Part shown: positions 35,134 to 45,367 of the stretch, one piece after another
How the letters are laid out: every line of letters starts with the position of its first letter
Position numbering within the stretch: the first letter of the stretch is position 1
Source of the DNA: an uncultured Clostridium sp.
GTDB lineage: Bacteria; Bacillota; Clostridia; Clostridiales; Clostridiaceae
Assembly (NCBI GenBank): GCA_900547475.1
Contig: URGW01000024.1
Span: 1-57,359, forward strand
DNA: 57,359 bases
Reading direction: 5' to 3'
Made by a program: the position numbers and the translations under genes
Notes under the pieces: model-generated
What the model was told of the DNA's origin: nothing
The model's input: only the letters and a program-made list of their open reading frames with translations
The model's database searches: none

Positions 35134-36673
35134 TATATGATTCAACAAATTCCTTTGCTTGTTTTTGGCACTCTTCTAAAATCTTATCAAAACCTGCTTG
35201 TGTTAATTTTTCTCTGAACTCTTTAACCCCTGCTTCTACATCGTCAACCATACCTAAATCTAGTGGTACTCCATATTGAGTTATAACATTTCCAACAGCT
35301 GCCATTTCATTTTTTACATTAGAATCATCAAATGAAAATGCTGCTAAAGGATTTGAAACTGTATACTCTTCACTCCACTTGTTAATAGTTTCTTGAACTA
35401 TTTCTGGTTCTGTAGAAGAAATACGAGCAAATTTAGTGCTATACCATCCCCAAGGACAAACTTCACCTGCTGGGAATGCTTCACTAGCAGCTAAAGATGT
35501 ATATTCACCTTCTCCAGAATTTTCCCAGTGAGTTCCTTCAATACCATACCAAGTTAAGTTGTTAATTTCTTCATCATACCTTAATAATTCAATTGCCATT
35601 AGGGCTCTTTCTGGATTTTTAGAATTAGCATTTATTGCAATACCATTGTTTGTATAAGGTTGAACAACTCTATTAATTCCTTCACTTAAATCAAGCAATG
35701 TAGCGTTCCATTCTGGGTTAGCTTCATTCATTTCAACAATTCTATTTGCTACAGTACTAAGATTCCAAGTCATTATTGCAGTTTTTCCTGCTACAAAATC
35801 TTCATCTCTAGTGGCTTGACTTGAAATTGAGTCTGCTGCCCAATATCCCTTATCAGCAAATTCCTTCATCTTAGTTACATATTCCATATATTCAGGAGTG
35901 TCAACAAAAGCAAATACTTCACCAGATGTATCATTTACATCATATCCAATTGATGGTGTTGGAGCTCCACTAATAGTTGAAAATCCATATCTTTCAATCA
36001 TGTATGGCCATTGTAAGTTTTGGCCTCCACCATTAGCAATAACTTTTATACCACTATCTTTTTCACCTTCTGCAACTGCAGCCATAAATGCTTCAAGTTC
36101 ATCATAACTAGTAATTTGTTCAAAGCCATATTTACTAGCTAAATCTCCTCTATAAGCAAATATATTCGTTCCATACTCATTTCTATCATTTGGCACCATA
36201 TAAATTTTTCCATCTACTTTTGCTTGATCCCAAGCATCAGCAGGCTCATTTGCATATATTTCTGGAGCATATTCTTGTAATAATTCATCTGTTAATTCTA
36301 AGAATCCATTTTTAGTTGCAACTTGGCTATAATATCCCCAACCTGAAGCTGTGAATATTAAATCAAAATCTTCACCTGATTGGAATAAAAGTTGATACTT
36401 TGTAGTCATATCTGACCATGGAATAAAGTTAACTTCTAATGTAGCATTTATTTTTTCCTTCATCCTTTCATTAACTTTTTCATAAACTGCATCAAAATCC
36501 TTTGGTTTATCTCCAATTAAATACATTTTTAATTTTACTTCTTTTAACTCTGAAGAGCTTGATGCTACATTTTTATCATCATTACTCTTTGATCCACATC
36601 CCACCATGAATGTACTTAACATAAGCGTGCTTAAAGCTATAGCTGCTAATTTTTTTATTGATCTTTTCAACAT
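35129..36673 (-). CDS. Saccharide ABC transporter substrate-binding lipoprotein (DUF3502 type)
   Basis: 514 residues from ATG 36673 (GAGGGGGA upstream); an ATG 24 nt earlier lacks a site. Signal peptide with lipobox VGC, then an extracellular solute-binding protein of the LplA/YtcQ kind (FIPWSDMTTKYQLLFQSGEDFDL, WGYYSQVATKNGF) with a DUF3502-like C-terminus. It would capture a complex oligosaccharide for the LplB/LplC permeases encoded upstream. Because the second permease is damaged, its present use is doubtful unless another permease substitutes. Confidence 0.9.
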   Translation of the reverse strand: MLKRSIKKLAAIALSTLMLSTFMVGCGSKSNDDKNVASSSSELKEVKLKMYLIGDKPKDFDAVYEKVNERMKEKINATLEVNFIPWSDMTTKYQLLFQSGEDFDLIFTASGWGYYSQVATKNGFLELTDELLQEYAPEIYANEPADAWDQAKVDGKIYMVPNDRNEYGTNIFAYRGDLASKYGFEQITSYDELEAFMAAVAEGEKDSGIKVIANGGGQNLQWPYMIERYGFSTISGAPTPSIGYDVNDTSGEVFAFVDTPEYMEYVTKMKEFADKGYWAADSISSQATRDEDFVAGKTAIMTWNLSTVANRIVEMNEANPEWNATLLDLSEGINRVVQPYTNNGIAINANSKNPERALMAIELLRYDEEINNLTWYGIEGTHWENSGEGEYTSLAASEAFPAGEVCPWGWYSTKFARISSTEPEIVQETINKWSEEYTVSNPLAAFSFDDSNVKNEMAAVGNVITQYGVPLDLGMVDDVEAGVKEFREKLTQAGFDKILEECQKQAKEFVESYK

Positions 36674-36745
36674 TTTGAAATCCCCCTCATAATTCAAATA
36701 TATAATAAACCTTTTTTGTATTTATCTTTGTTGTATTTTTCCTGT

Positions 36746-37134
36746 TTATCCTTTAACTGCTCCAATAGTTACCCCACTTACGTTGTAAAGTAAAAGAAAA
36801 ATGATACTTTATTTCTCCACTTAAAATCTTTTCTCTGCAACACATATGCTGTCATTGCAACTATAAATAACCCCATTGCTGTACCAATTACAGTTAAACT
36901 TGCAGTAACTCCATAAGCTCTAAGTATTGCCATTGGTTCTTTTAAAGCAGTTTTATAAGCTTCTAATGATAGCTCTTTTGGGAAGAAAGAGAAACCATTT
37001 GCTATGATTTCTTTTTCAGAAGTGAAGGATCCTATTATAACCATTAGAAATGGTATTAAGCATATTAATGCTACTAATGCAATTAATGTATAACTTAAAA
37101 TATTAAATGCTTTTATATCTTTTGACTTCTTCAT
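36746..37134 (-). pseudogene. Saccharide ABC permease (LplC type) with internal deletion
   Basis: The open frame gives only 118 residues: KKSKDIKAFNILSYTLIAL.. to KVSFFFYFTT, then stop at 36778. About 295 residues are normal. Just past the stop, in another frame, lies VSGVTIGAVKG and a TAA (36746), the characteristic very end of this permease family. The middle, including the EAA loop that contacts the ATPase, is gone. This is best explained by one deletion of roughly 500 bp, perhaps between short TACTT repeats. Start ATG follows TAGGAGG. Confidence 0.8.
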
Positions 37135-37144
37135 ATTTTACCTC

Positions 37145-38131
37145 CTAGAATAATGAGTAATCTGGATCATATTTTTTAACTAAGAAATTAGTAAATACTA
37201 TTGTTATTAAGCAGAATACTGATTGATATAATCCAGCAGCTGCAGACATTCCAACTTCTCCTGATTGAAGAAGTGATCTAACAGTGAATGTATCTATAAC
37301 ATCTGTTACATTAAATAATGGTCCATTATTCCCTACAAGTTGATAGAACATTTGGAAATCTCCTCTAAAAATATTTCCTATTGCTAATAATGTAAGTATT
37401 ATTAAAGTAGGTATTAAACTTGGAATTGTTACTTTAAAAATTCTTTGGAATATATTTGCACCATCTATTTGTGCTGCTTCATATATTTCTGTATCTATTC
37501 CCATTATTGCTGCCAAATATAATACTGTACCATATCCAACATTTTTCCAAGCAGAGAAGAATATTAATATAAATGGCCATACCCAGCTTGTTCCATAGAA
37601 ATTAATTTTCTCTCCTCCTAATTTTGCAATTAAAGTATTAATTGTACCATGTTCAACATTTAAAAAATTATAAGCAATCATACCAACAACAACCCATGAA
37701 ATAAAGTAAGGTAAAAACATTGCTGTTTGTGTAACCTTTTTAAAGAACTTTCCTCCAATTTCTGAAATTAATATTGCTAAACCCATTTGAAGAATTGTAT
37801 TTATAACTATAAATGCTACATTATAAAGTATTGTATTTCTTGTTACAGTCCAAGCTTGTCCAGAAAGAAAGAAATACTCAAAATTATCAAACCCTACCCA
37901 AGGACTTCCAAAAATACCATCCCTAAAATTATAATTCTTAAATGCAACAATTGATCCTGTCATAGGGAAATAACTAAATAATAAGAAATAGGCTACTGCT
38001 GGCATAAGCATTAGTAATAATACCCTATTTCTTTTAAATTGCCTTATAAAAGAAGATTCATTATACAAAGCTTCTGTCTCTTTTTTGTTTTTAGAAAAAA
38101 ATCCTTTTCTACTTTCTAACCCCTTTTCCAT
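37145..38131 (-). CDS. Saccharide ABC permease (LplB type)
   Basis: 328 residues with about six membrane helices. The N-terminal cytoplasmic tail is followed by LLLMLMPAVAYFLLFSYFPM. The EAA loop (EIYEAAQIDGANIFQRIFKVTIP) is intact, and the end (KKYDPDYSLF) is typical of LplB-type permeases. The start follows GAGAGGTGA. First gene of the importer operon, divergent from yesN-like regulator; a cre-like site lies directly in front. Confidence 0.92.
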   Translation of the reverse strand: MEKGLESRKGFFSKNKKETEALYNESSFIRQFKRNRVLLLMLMPAVAYFLLFSYFPMTGSIVAFKNYNFRDGIFGSPWVGFDNFEYFFLSGQAWTVTRNTILYNVAFIVINTILQMGLAILISEIGGKFFKKVTQTAMFLPYFISWVVVGMIAYNFLNVEHGTINTLIAKLGGEKINFYGTSWVWPFILIFFSAWKNVGYGTVLYLAAIMGIDTEIYEAAQIDGANIFQRIFKVTIPSLIPTLIILTLLAIGNIFRGDFQMFYQLVGNNGPLFNVTDVIDTFTVRSLLQSGEVGMSAAAGLYQSVFCLITIVFTNFLVKKYDPDYSLF

Positions 38132-38144
38132 TTATATCACCTCT

Positions 38145-38158
38145 CGTTATCGTTTTCA
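38145..38158 (-). promoter_or_regulatory. Possible CcpA cre site before the permease gene
   Basis: Minus strand TGAAAACGATAACG matches TGNAANCGNNNNCA except the last base and lies 14 nt before the ATG, where CcpA could act as a roadblock. Single-site evidence only. Confidence 0.45.
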
Positions 38159-38312
38159 TCTCCTTGATTAAATAATAACATCTGAGGATATTTAATTTAC
38201 TGGTAAAATAATTAGATACTAGTAAAATATTATTGTTTTATATTTTTATTGGAATTTTAATATAAATAATGTTATAATCTTAACATATTTTGGTATGTGA
38301 GGGGGAAGTCGA

Positions 38313-39851
38313 ATGGTTAAAATCTTAATTGTAGATGATGAAAGTTATACACGTGAAGGTATATTAGAAACAATTCCTTGGGAAGATTTATCTATTACTG
38401 AAGTAAAAGAAGCTTTCGATGGTATAAATGCATTAGAAATATTAGAAAGTTATGAACCTGATATCATATTAACAGATGTTAGAATGCCTCGTTTAAATGG
38501 TATAGAGCTATCTTTTAAAGCTAGGGAAATTTATCCTAATTGTTCTATTATATTTATGAGTGGTTATTCAGATAAAGAATATTTAAAATCTGCAATACAT
38601 CTTAAAGCTATTAGTTATGTAGAAAAGCCTATAGATTTATATGAGTTAGAAGACTCTCTTAAAACTGCAGTTTCAGAAGTTCAAAAATCTAAAATTTTAT
38701 ATAAAAATATAAAAAATAATATTGTTTTAGATTTAATTAATTCTAAAACTACTAATGAAATAGATGTGCTTTTATCTTCTCACTATAATTTAGATACTTA
38801 TACATTGTTAAAAAATAATTTTTCTGTAATCGTTTTTCTAAATCTAATAAATGCTTTAGATTTAGATGAAAATTTATTTATATCTGAGCTTGAAAAAATA
38901 ATTAACATTTATACTATGAAGCCTCTAATTTCATTTATTAATAAAAAACAAATTATTTTAAATCTTTTTTTACCTAAAAACGATAATTCATTTATTAACA
39001 GTAATGAATTTAGCTCACTTTTATATTCTCTTAATGATTATATAAATAAGTTTACTCCTTTATATATTTGTATAGGAAATATTGCTAATAATATTTATGA
39101 TATAAAGTCCTCTTATACAAATGTATGCAAAGTTGTTAATTCAACATTTTTTTATAACTATAACTCCATAATTTATTTTGATAAATTTATTGAATCAACT
39201 TATATACTTGATGATAGTATATATGAGAAATTTGAACATTCATTGGCAAGTGAAGATAAGGATAACTTAATTTTATTAATAAATAATTTAACCTGTGAAA
39301 TTAAACAATTTCCCAATACTTCAATAAGCTATATTAAAGATATATATTATAACCTTTTATTAAAGCTAATTAACTTTTCTAAAGATAGAAAAATAGATTT
39401 TTCTAACTCTTTAGATAGTAATAGTTTCTTTGAAGATATACTTCAATCTAATAACATTTTTGATGTAAATTCTTATTTATTAAATAAAATTAATTATATT
39501 TTTATGATATTAGATGAACGTAATAAGAATGATAAACCAATTTTGAACATATTAAAATTTATTCATGAAAATTATTATAATGTTAATCTTTCTTTAGAGG
39601 AAATTAGTAAAAATATATTTTTAACTCCTGCTCATATATGTGTTATTTTTAAAGATTATACTAATACAACTGTAAATAAATATATTACTGAATATAGATT
39701 AGATAAGGCAAAACAACTATTAAAAGATCCATCTATAAAAATGAATGAAATAGCTTCTAGAGTTGGCTACAGGGATGGAAACTATTTTGCAAAAACATTT
39801 AAAAAGGAAATTGGCTATAGTCCTTCCGAATATAGGCGTAAATTCATATAA
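38313..39851 (+). CDS. AraC-type response regulator (YesN family)
   Basis: 512 residues. Receiver domain (1-120) with acidic pocket D8-D9 and phospho-acceptor Asp55 (DIILTDVRMPRLNG) and Lys in EKPIDL. A long middle domain follows, then a C-terminal AraC double helix-turn-helix (about 410-512, LSLEEISKNIFLTPAHIC and GYRDGNYFAKTFKKEIGYSPSEYRR). It pairs with the downstream YesM-like kinase, overlapping it by one base. It likely controls the divergent saccharide importer and possibly the GH42 gene. Confidence 0.92.
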   Translation: MVKILIVDDESYTREGILETIPWEDLSITEVKEAFDGINALEILESYEPDIILTDVRMPRLNGIELSFKAREIYPNCSIIFMSGYSDKEYLKSAIHLKAISYVEKPIDLYELEDSLKTAVSEVQKSKILYKNIKNNIVLDLINSKTTNEIDVLLSSHYNLDTYTLLKNNFSVIVFLNLINALDLDENLFISELEKIINIYTMKPLISFINKKQIILNLFLPKNDNSFINSNEFSSLLYSLNDYINKFTPLYICIGNIANNIYDIKSSYTNVCKVVNSTFFYNYNSIIYFDKFIESTYILDDSIYEKFEHSLASEDKDNLILLINNLTCEIKQFPNTSISYIKDIYYNLLLKLINFSKDRKIDFSNSLDSNSFFEDILQSNNIFDVNSYLLNKINYIFMILDERNKNDKPILNILKFIHENYYNVNLSLEEISKNIFLTPAHICVIFKDYTNTTVNKYITEYRLDKAKQLLKDPSIKMNEIASRVGYRDGNYFAKTFKKEIGYSPSEYRRKFI

Positions 39852-41650
39852 TGAAAAAATTTTTGGGTAAAATTACTTTCTTTAAAAATTTAAATTTAAT
39901 ACAAAAATTCCTATTGACATATTGTATATTGATATTAGTTCCACTTACTACTTTATTTGGCTATACATATACTAAAATGTCTCAAATTATAGAAAGTAAT
40001 ATACTTGAATCAACAAAACAAGCCTTTGATCAATCTATTGATTTTTTAACATATAAAATTTATAGAATATTTGATATATCTAATAGTTTAGCTATTGATG
40101 AAAATATAACTGATATACTAAGAAATGATCCAAATTCTTATTTACTATCAAATCAAATAGGAGATCTCGCTTATTTAAGATTATTCCTTTCTGCATATGA
40201 AAATGATAGTGATGTCTCTAATATAAGCTTATATGTAAATAATGATTTTATTTATTCAAATGATAATAAACATATTTTTAGTATGGATTCCTTAAACAAT
40301 TCAAAAGCAATTAACATAATTAACTCAACCAACTCTAGATTTGTATGGGGACCATCTAACTACTTTAATAATTACAATGAATCTTCAGATTATTTATCTT
40401 TATTTAAAACAGTGAAAAGTCCTGATAATTTTTCAGAGGATATTGGATATTTAAAACTTAATTTCAATAAAACTTTAATTGAAGATATAATAAATAAAAT
40501 TAATTCGCTTCCTAATACTATTAGCTATGTTATTAATTCTGAAGGTATTATAATATGTTCATCTGAAAATACAGATAATATTGAGTTTATTACTGATTTG
40601 GATAAAATACAAAATTACTCTAATACTAATAACTTTATTACTACATCACATAACTTAGAAAAGTTTTATATAAAAAGCTCTTCAATAAACAAAACTGATT
40701 GGCATTTAGTTACAATATTGCCAGAGGCAAGTGTTATTGCTGAAATAAATTCACAGCGAATTTATTTATCTTTAATTCTTATAGTTTGTGGTGGTACTTC
40801 TATTGCACTAGCTTTTTACTTTGTTAATTCAATTAATAAAAGATTATCTAAAGTTATATCTGAAATGCATTCCGTACAATCTGGTAATTTAGAGCACTAT
40901 ATAGAAAATGATAGCAATGATGAACTTGGAGAATTAATAGATAGTTATAATTATATGGTTGGTAAGATGTCTATCTTAATAGAAGATCAATACAAACTTG
41001 GTAAAAGTGTAAAAAATGCAGAACTTAAAGCATTACAATCTCAAATAAATCCACATTTTTTATATAATACATTAGATATGATAAATTGGATGTCATATAA
41101 AAAAATGAATAAAGAGATAAGTGTTGCTGTTAATACATTAGCTAAATTTTATAAGCTTTCTTTAAATAAAGGAAAAGACTTAGTTTCTATTAAAGATGAA
41201 TTACAACATTCTAATTTATATGTAAATATTCAAAATATGCGCTATAATGATAGAATTTCTTTAAGAATTAATGTAGATGAGGAAGTATCTGCATATTTAA
41301 TTCCGAAAATAACACTACAACCAATTTTAGAAAATGCCATTAATCATGGAATACTTGGCAAGGGCGAAGGAAATGGTATTATTTCTATATTAGGCTACTC
41401 CACTAATTCTGATATAGTTTTAATAATAGCCGATGATGGAATAGGTATAAAAGAAGATAAACTTCATTTACTACTTTCAAATAATTTATCATCTGCCAAA
41501 GGAAGTGGTTATGGATTAAAAAATATAAATAAAAGAATTAAGCTTTTATATGGCGAAAATTATGGTCTTTCCTTTCAAAGTAATTATGGTCATGGTACAA
41601 AAGTTACAATAAAAATTCCAAAAATCACAGAAAAAGATAAATCTATTTAA
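39851..41650 (+). CDS. Sensor histidine kinase (YesM family)
   Basis: 599 residues. Two membrane helices (about residues 18-40 and 300-320) frame an extracellular sensing domain of about 260 residues. Then come a HAMP region, the His_kinase block with the phospho-His in SQINPHFLYNTLDMINW, and an ATPase domain with QPILENAINHG and DDGIGI. Its ATG shares one base with the stop of the response regulator (TAATG). It likely senses the saccharide or the loaded binding protein. Confidence 0.93.
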   Translation: MKKFLGKITFFKNLNLIQKFLLTYCILILVPLTTLFGYTYTKMSQIIESNILESTKQAFDQSIDFLTYKIYRIFDISNSLAIDENITDILRNDPNSYLLSNQIGDLAYLRLFLSAYENDSDVSNISLYVNNDFIYSNDNKHIFSMDSLNNSKAINIINSTNSRFVWGPSNYFNNYNESSDYLSLFKTVKSPDNFSEDIGYLKLNFNKTLIEDIINKINSLPNTISYVINSEGIIICSSENTDNIEFITDLDKIQNYSNTNNFITTSHNLEKFYIKSSSINKTDWHLVTILPEASVIAEINSQRIYLSLILIVCGGTSIALAFYFVNSINKRLSKVISEMHSVQSGNLEHYIENDSNDELGELIDSYNYMVGKMSILIEDQYKLGKSVKNAELKALQSQINPHFLYNTLDMINWMSYKKMNKEISVAVNTLAKFYKLSLNKGKDLVSIKDELQHSNLYVNIQNMRYNDRISLRINVDEEVSAYLIPKITLQPILENAINHGILGKGEGNGIISILGYSTNSDIVLIIADDGIGIKEDKLHLLLSNNLSSAKGSGYGLKNINKRIKLLYGENYGLSFQSNYGHGTKVTIKIPKITEKDKSI

Positions 41651-41667
41651 AACGCGAGGTATTAACT

Positions 41668-42369
41668 ATGGGAAAACAACGAGAATTTTATGACAAACCA
41701 CTATTTTCATTATTAAATCATATTAGCTGGCTTTTATTAGGAGGGATTTATTTTATTCTTCTTAATATTCCACTTATTTTCTTTTTTACAGTAACATCAA
41801 TAGATATAAACCAATTTAGTATAGTTTTACTCTTTATTTGCCTAATTCCATTTGGACTAGCTCTTGGAGCTTTATATTCTACTATGGGTGAAATAATTAG
41901 AGAAAAGGATATTTCTTTCTCTTCATACTTTTTTAGAGCATATAAAAATGATTTTAAATCAAACTTAAAGGTATGGCTTTTAGAATTAATGCTATTAACT
42001 CTTTTCTTTGTTGATTATCAATATTTTTATTTAAATATGCCTAATAAAGGACTTCATATTATCTTTTTGATATTAGGTATTTTTGTGCTTATATTAGGTC
42101 TATATGCATTTCCTATTAATTGTAGATTTAATATAAAATTAAAAGATTTAATAATATTGTCTTTTTATTACTCAATAAAAAAATTTCATATAACTTTATT
42201 AAAAATAGCCATAACTCTATTAGCATTTTTCATAGTTTCTAAGATTCATGCAATATTAGTTTTATTTATACCAAGTATATTATGCTACTTATTAACTATG
42301 TATGATAGGCCAATTTTTAATGAACTAGAACAAAAATTTTTATCTCAAAATAAAGCAACAGGTAATTAA
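41668..42369 (+). CDS. DUF624 (YesL-like) membrane protein
   Basis: 233 residues with about five membrane helices. The N-terminus YDKPLFSLLNHISWLLLGGIYFILLNIPLI and the loop ALYSTMGEIIREKDISFSSYFFRAYKNDF are typical of DUF624 proteins, which accompany YesMN and LplABC-type sugar importers. Role unknown. The start follows CGAGG. Ends the regulator operon at the terminator 42374-42414. Confidence 0.85.
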   Translation: MGKQREFYDKPLFSLLNHISWLLLGGIYFILLNIPLIFFFTVTSIDINQFSIVLLFICLIPFGLALGALYSTMGEIIREKDISFSSYFFRAYKNDFKSNLKVWLLELMLLTLFFVDYQYFYLNMPNKGLHIIFLILGIFVLILGLYAFPINCRFNIKLKDLIILSFYYSIKKFHITLLKIAITLLAFFIVSKIHAILVLFIPSILCYLLTMYDRPIFNELEQKFLSQNKATGN

Positions 42370-42373
42370 CATA

Positions 42374-42414
42374 AATAATGCTATGACAGAGTTATGTTCT
42401 GTCATAGCATTATT
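42374..42414. terminator. Bidirectional intrinsic terminator
   Basis: Perfect 17-bp arms AATAATGCTATGACAGA and TCTGTCATAGCATTATT, between the convergent DUF624 and glycerophosphodiesterase genes. Confidence 0.88.
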
Positions 42415-42417
42415 TTC

Positions 42418-43146
42418 TTATATATATTTTTCATTTATAATTTCATTTAATAAATCTGGATAGTCAGTAAAAATTCCATTAACACCTGCTTCAATTAATT
42501 TTCTCATATAAATTGGACTATTAACTGTATAAATATTTACTTTAATATTATTTTCATTAGCTTCTTTTATAAGCTCTTCTGAAACTAATCTTAAATCAGG
42601 GTGTATTGCATTTGCTCCAAAATTTTTAGCATATTGTACTACATTTTCTATTTCTTTATAATATAGCAATCCTGTTTCAATTTCACTATCTATTTCTCTA
42701 CAAATTCTTATAGATTCATGATTAAAGCTTGATAATATTATTTTCTTCTTCAATCCATATCTATTGACTAATTCAATTACATCCTTCTCTATCCCTTCAT
42801 AATGTATCTCATCTGTCTTTAATTCTATGTTTAATACAATATTAATATCTCTTATAAGATCTAGCACTTCTTCTAAAGTAGGTATTCTACACTCTAAATT
42901 ATCTTCAAAACTTTTATTTCTACATTTAAAGTTTCTTAACTCTTCTAATGTCATATCTTTAACTAGCCCTTTTCCTTTAAAAGTACGCTGAATATCCTCA
43001 TCATGTATAACTACTAATTTATTATCTTTAGTTTTATGAACATCAATCTCAAGTCCATTTGCACCTGATTTTATTCCTTCTTTTAACGATAATATTGTAT
43101 TTTCCGGAAAGTACTTACTAGCACCCCTATGAGCAAAATTTATCAT
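42418..43146 (-). CDS. ugpQ: Glycerophosphodiester phosphodiesterase
   Basis: 242 residues, compact GDPD barrel without signal peptide. HRGASKYFPENT, EIDVHKTKDNKLVVIHDEDI and IELKTDEIHYEG hold the catalytic His and metal ligands. It releases sn-glycerol-3-phosphate from glycerophosphodiesters inside the cell, fitting its place as last gene of a ugp-like uptake operon. The start follows AGGAG. Confidence 0.92.
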   Translation of the reverse strand: MINFAHRGASKYFPENTILSLKEGIKSGANGLEIDVHKTKDNKLVVIHDEDIQRTFKGKGLVKDMTLEELRNFKCRNKSFEDNLECRIPTLEEVLDLIRDINIVLNIELKTDEIHYEGIEKDVIELVNRYGLKKKIILSSFNHESIRICREIDSEIETGLLYYKEIENVVQYAKNFGANAIHPDLRLVSEELIKEANENNIKVNIYTVNSPIYMRKLIEAGVNGIFTDYPDLLNEIINEKYI

Positions 43147-43170
43147 AATCTTTTCTCCTCTTTATATTTG

Positions 43171-43956
43171 CTATATTATTTTTAATGTTTTTAAAGCATT
43201 ATATACCCCTCTTTGATTAATATCATCAGTTACTAAATTAGCCCTTTCCTTTAATTCCTTACACCCATTTCCCATTGCTACACCAAAATCAACCTCTTCA
43301 AACATTTCTAAATCATTAAACCCGTCTCCAAATGCAAAATACTTAACATTTTTATCCTTACTTATACTTCTAATATATCTAATTGCACTACCCTTACTAC
43401 ATTCTCCATTAAATATATCATAACCATCATTAATATCTATTAATTTAACAAACTTAAATATTCCATACTTATTCTTTAATTCATTAATATCTTTTTTACT
43501 AATATTAGCATTTAGCTGAAAAACTTCATACTCACATATATTGTTCACTATTTGATCTTCAATCTTATCTATTTTCATATTATATTTTTCCGAGAAATCT
43601 TTTATCCATTTGCTTTCTGTCTTTCCAATACTTTTATCAAATAAATGTAAACAATATGGAATATTATTTTCCTCAAAATATTTTACTATATTTTCAACCA
43701 TATTTTTATTCATGAACTTCTTATAAATTATATTATTATTTACCGTTATTAAAGAACCATTAGCACTTACTATAGTATTAAACATCTTATAGAAGTTTTC
43801 CTGCTTAACCATAGCAAGAGATCTTCCCGTTGCTATGGCTACATCTATTCCATTATTTTTACACAAATTTATCGCTTTAATTGTATAGTCACATATTACA
43901 TTCTTTTCTCTACAAACTAATGTATTATCCACATCGAAAAATATAGTTTTTTTCAT
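43171..43956 (-). CDS. HAD-superfamily phosphatase (Cof-like)
   Basis: 261 residues. Motif I FFDVDNTLV, motif II ATGRS, and motif III/IV region KGSAIRYI..FGDGFNDLEMFEEVDFGVAMGNG, with a C2-type cap in between as in Cof sugar phosphatases. The substrate is unknown. Position between the ugpB-like and ugpQ genes suggests a phosphorylated intermediate of glycerophosphodiester or sugar breakdown, such as a head-group phosphate; this is inference. Confidence 0.9.
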   Translation of the reverse strand: MKKTIFFDVDNTLVCREKNVICDYTIKAINLCKNNGIDVAIATGRSLAMVKQENFYKMFNTIVSANGSLITVNNNIIYKKFMNKNMVENIVKYFEENNIPYCLHLFDKSIGKTESKWIKDFSEKYNMKIDKIEDQIVNNICEYEVFQLNANISKKDINELKNKYGIFKFVKLIDINDGYDIFNGECSKGSAIRYIRSISKDKNVKYFAFGDGFNDLEMFEEVDFGVAMGNGCKELKERANLVTDDINQRGVYNALKTLKII

Positions 43957-43988
43957 GTTATTTCTCCCTCTATTGCTTGTAGCATATA

Positions 43989-45329
43989 TTATTTACTTGA
44001 TTTATTATATTTTTCTAATGCACTATTAATTGTTTTTGCCATATTTTCTACTGCTTCTTCAGATGTTATTTCATTATTTAATACTTTTTCTATATTTTCT
44101 TCTATTGATGCTCTAGCCTCTGGGAATACCCCTAAAACAGCTCCTGATTTATTATTGTCTTCTCTTAGTTGCTCTATTGCAGTCTTAAACTCTGGGTTTG
44201 CATCCAAGTATTCATTCATTTCTGATAATTCATAAGCTTCTGTTGAAACTGAGAAATAACCTGTTGCTTGAGCCCATTTTACTTGACTTTCTGCTGAAAC
44301 CATAAATTTAATAAACTCAAAAGCTGCATCTTGCTTTCCTTCATCGCCTTTATCCATTATCCATAAAGATGCTCCTCCAACAGATACTCCCCCCTTATCT
44401 TCTTCTGAAACCGCTGGAAAATATGCTGTTCCTAATTCAAAGCTATCACCTATTTTACTCTTTAAATCTCCTAAATTAGCTGTTGAAGCAACTATCATCG
44501 CAACACTTCCTGATGAAAAAGCATCTAATGTATTTTGACCATCTCTACCAAAATTACCTATAACACCCGAATCAATAAGTCTCTTCCATCCTTCAACAAT
44601 ATTTAACCCTCCATTATTAGAATCAAATACAACTTCTGTTGCATCTCCACTTCTTCCATTACCTTCATCAGCATAATCTAAACCTTGCTTAATTAAGAAT
44701 TGTTCAAAGAACCATCCATATATTTGCATAGCATATCCATATCTTGAAACTTGATCTCCATTTTTAATTGCTAATTTATTAGCTACTTCTATTATTTCAT
44801 CAAAATTCGTTGGAATATCTTCATCTGTTAAACCAGCTTCAGAAAATGCTGTTTTATTATAAAATAAGATTGGCGTTGAACTATTAAATGGCATAGAATA
44901 TAATTTATCATCTATAGTGTAATAATCTAATATATTCTTTTCTAAAGCTGATATATCATAATCATTTTTATCTACCATATCTTGCATTGGTATTGCATAT
45001 TCACTATCTATCATCCATTTAGTTCCAATATCATATAGTTGCATAACATCAGGTCCTGAGTTACTTAATGCTGAACTTTTAAGCTTATTAATAGAATCAT
45101 CATATGATCCCTGATACTCAGCTACTACTTTTATTTTATCCTGTGAATTATTAAACTCTTCAACTAATGAATTTATAGCTTCTCCTCCTTTTCCTCCCAT
45201 AGAATGCCAAAATGTTATTTCAGTATTTTCTCCTGTTTTATTACTTCCTACTGAATTATTTGAACATCCTACTAATGATGTAACCCCTAAAATTACTGTT
45301 AATGTCATTGCTAATAATCTTCTTTTCAT
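43989..45329 (-). CDS. ugpB: ABC substrate-binding lipoprotein (UgpB-like)
   Basis: 446 residues from ATG 45329; an ATG 6 nt earlier is too close to GAGGAA. Signal peptide and lipobox VGC, then ITFWHSMGGKGGEAINSLVEEFN, a UgpB-style start, and GPDVMQLYDIGTKWMID. It would bind sn-glycerol-3-phosphate or glycerophosphodiesters; other phosphorylated or sugar ligands are possible for the family. Follows the two permease genes. Confidence 0.87.
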   Translation of the reverse strand: MKRRLLAMTLTVILGVTSLVGCSNNSVGSNKTGENTEITFWHSMGGKGGEAINSLVEEFNNSQDKIKVVAEYQGSYDDSINKLKSSALSNSGPDVMQLYDIGTKWMIDSEYAIPMQDMVDKNDYDISALEKNILDYYTIDDKLYSMPFNSSTPILFYNKTAFSEAGLTDEDIPTNFDEIIEVANKLAIKNGDQVSRYGYAMQIYGWFFEQFLIKQGLDYADEGNGRSGDATEVVFDSNNGGLNIVEGWKRLIDSGVIGNFGRDGQNTLDAFSSGSVAMIVASTANLGDLKSKIGDSFELGTAYFPAVSEEDKGGVSVGGASLWIMDKGDEGKQDAAFEFIKFMVSAESQVKWAQATGYFSVSTEAYELSEMNEYLDANPEFKTAIEQLREDNNKSGAVLGVFPEARASIEENIEKVLNNEITSEEAVENMAKTINSALEKYNKSSK

Positions 45330-45367
45330 TACCATTTCCTCACTTTTCTCTAATTTTTAATTACTAT

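Noticed and set aside
36778..37134. Treating the 118-residue permease as a genuine short gene
   Set aside because: The family C-terminus lies just downstream in another frame, so a deletion explains it better.
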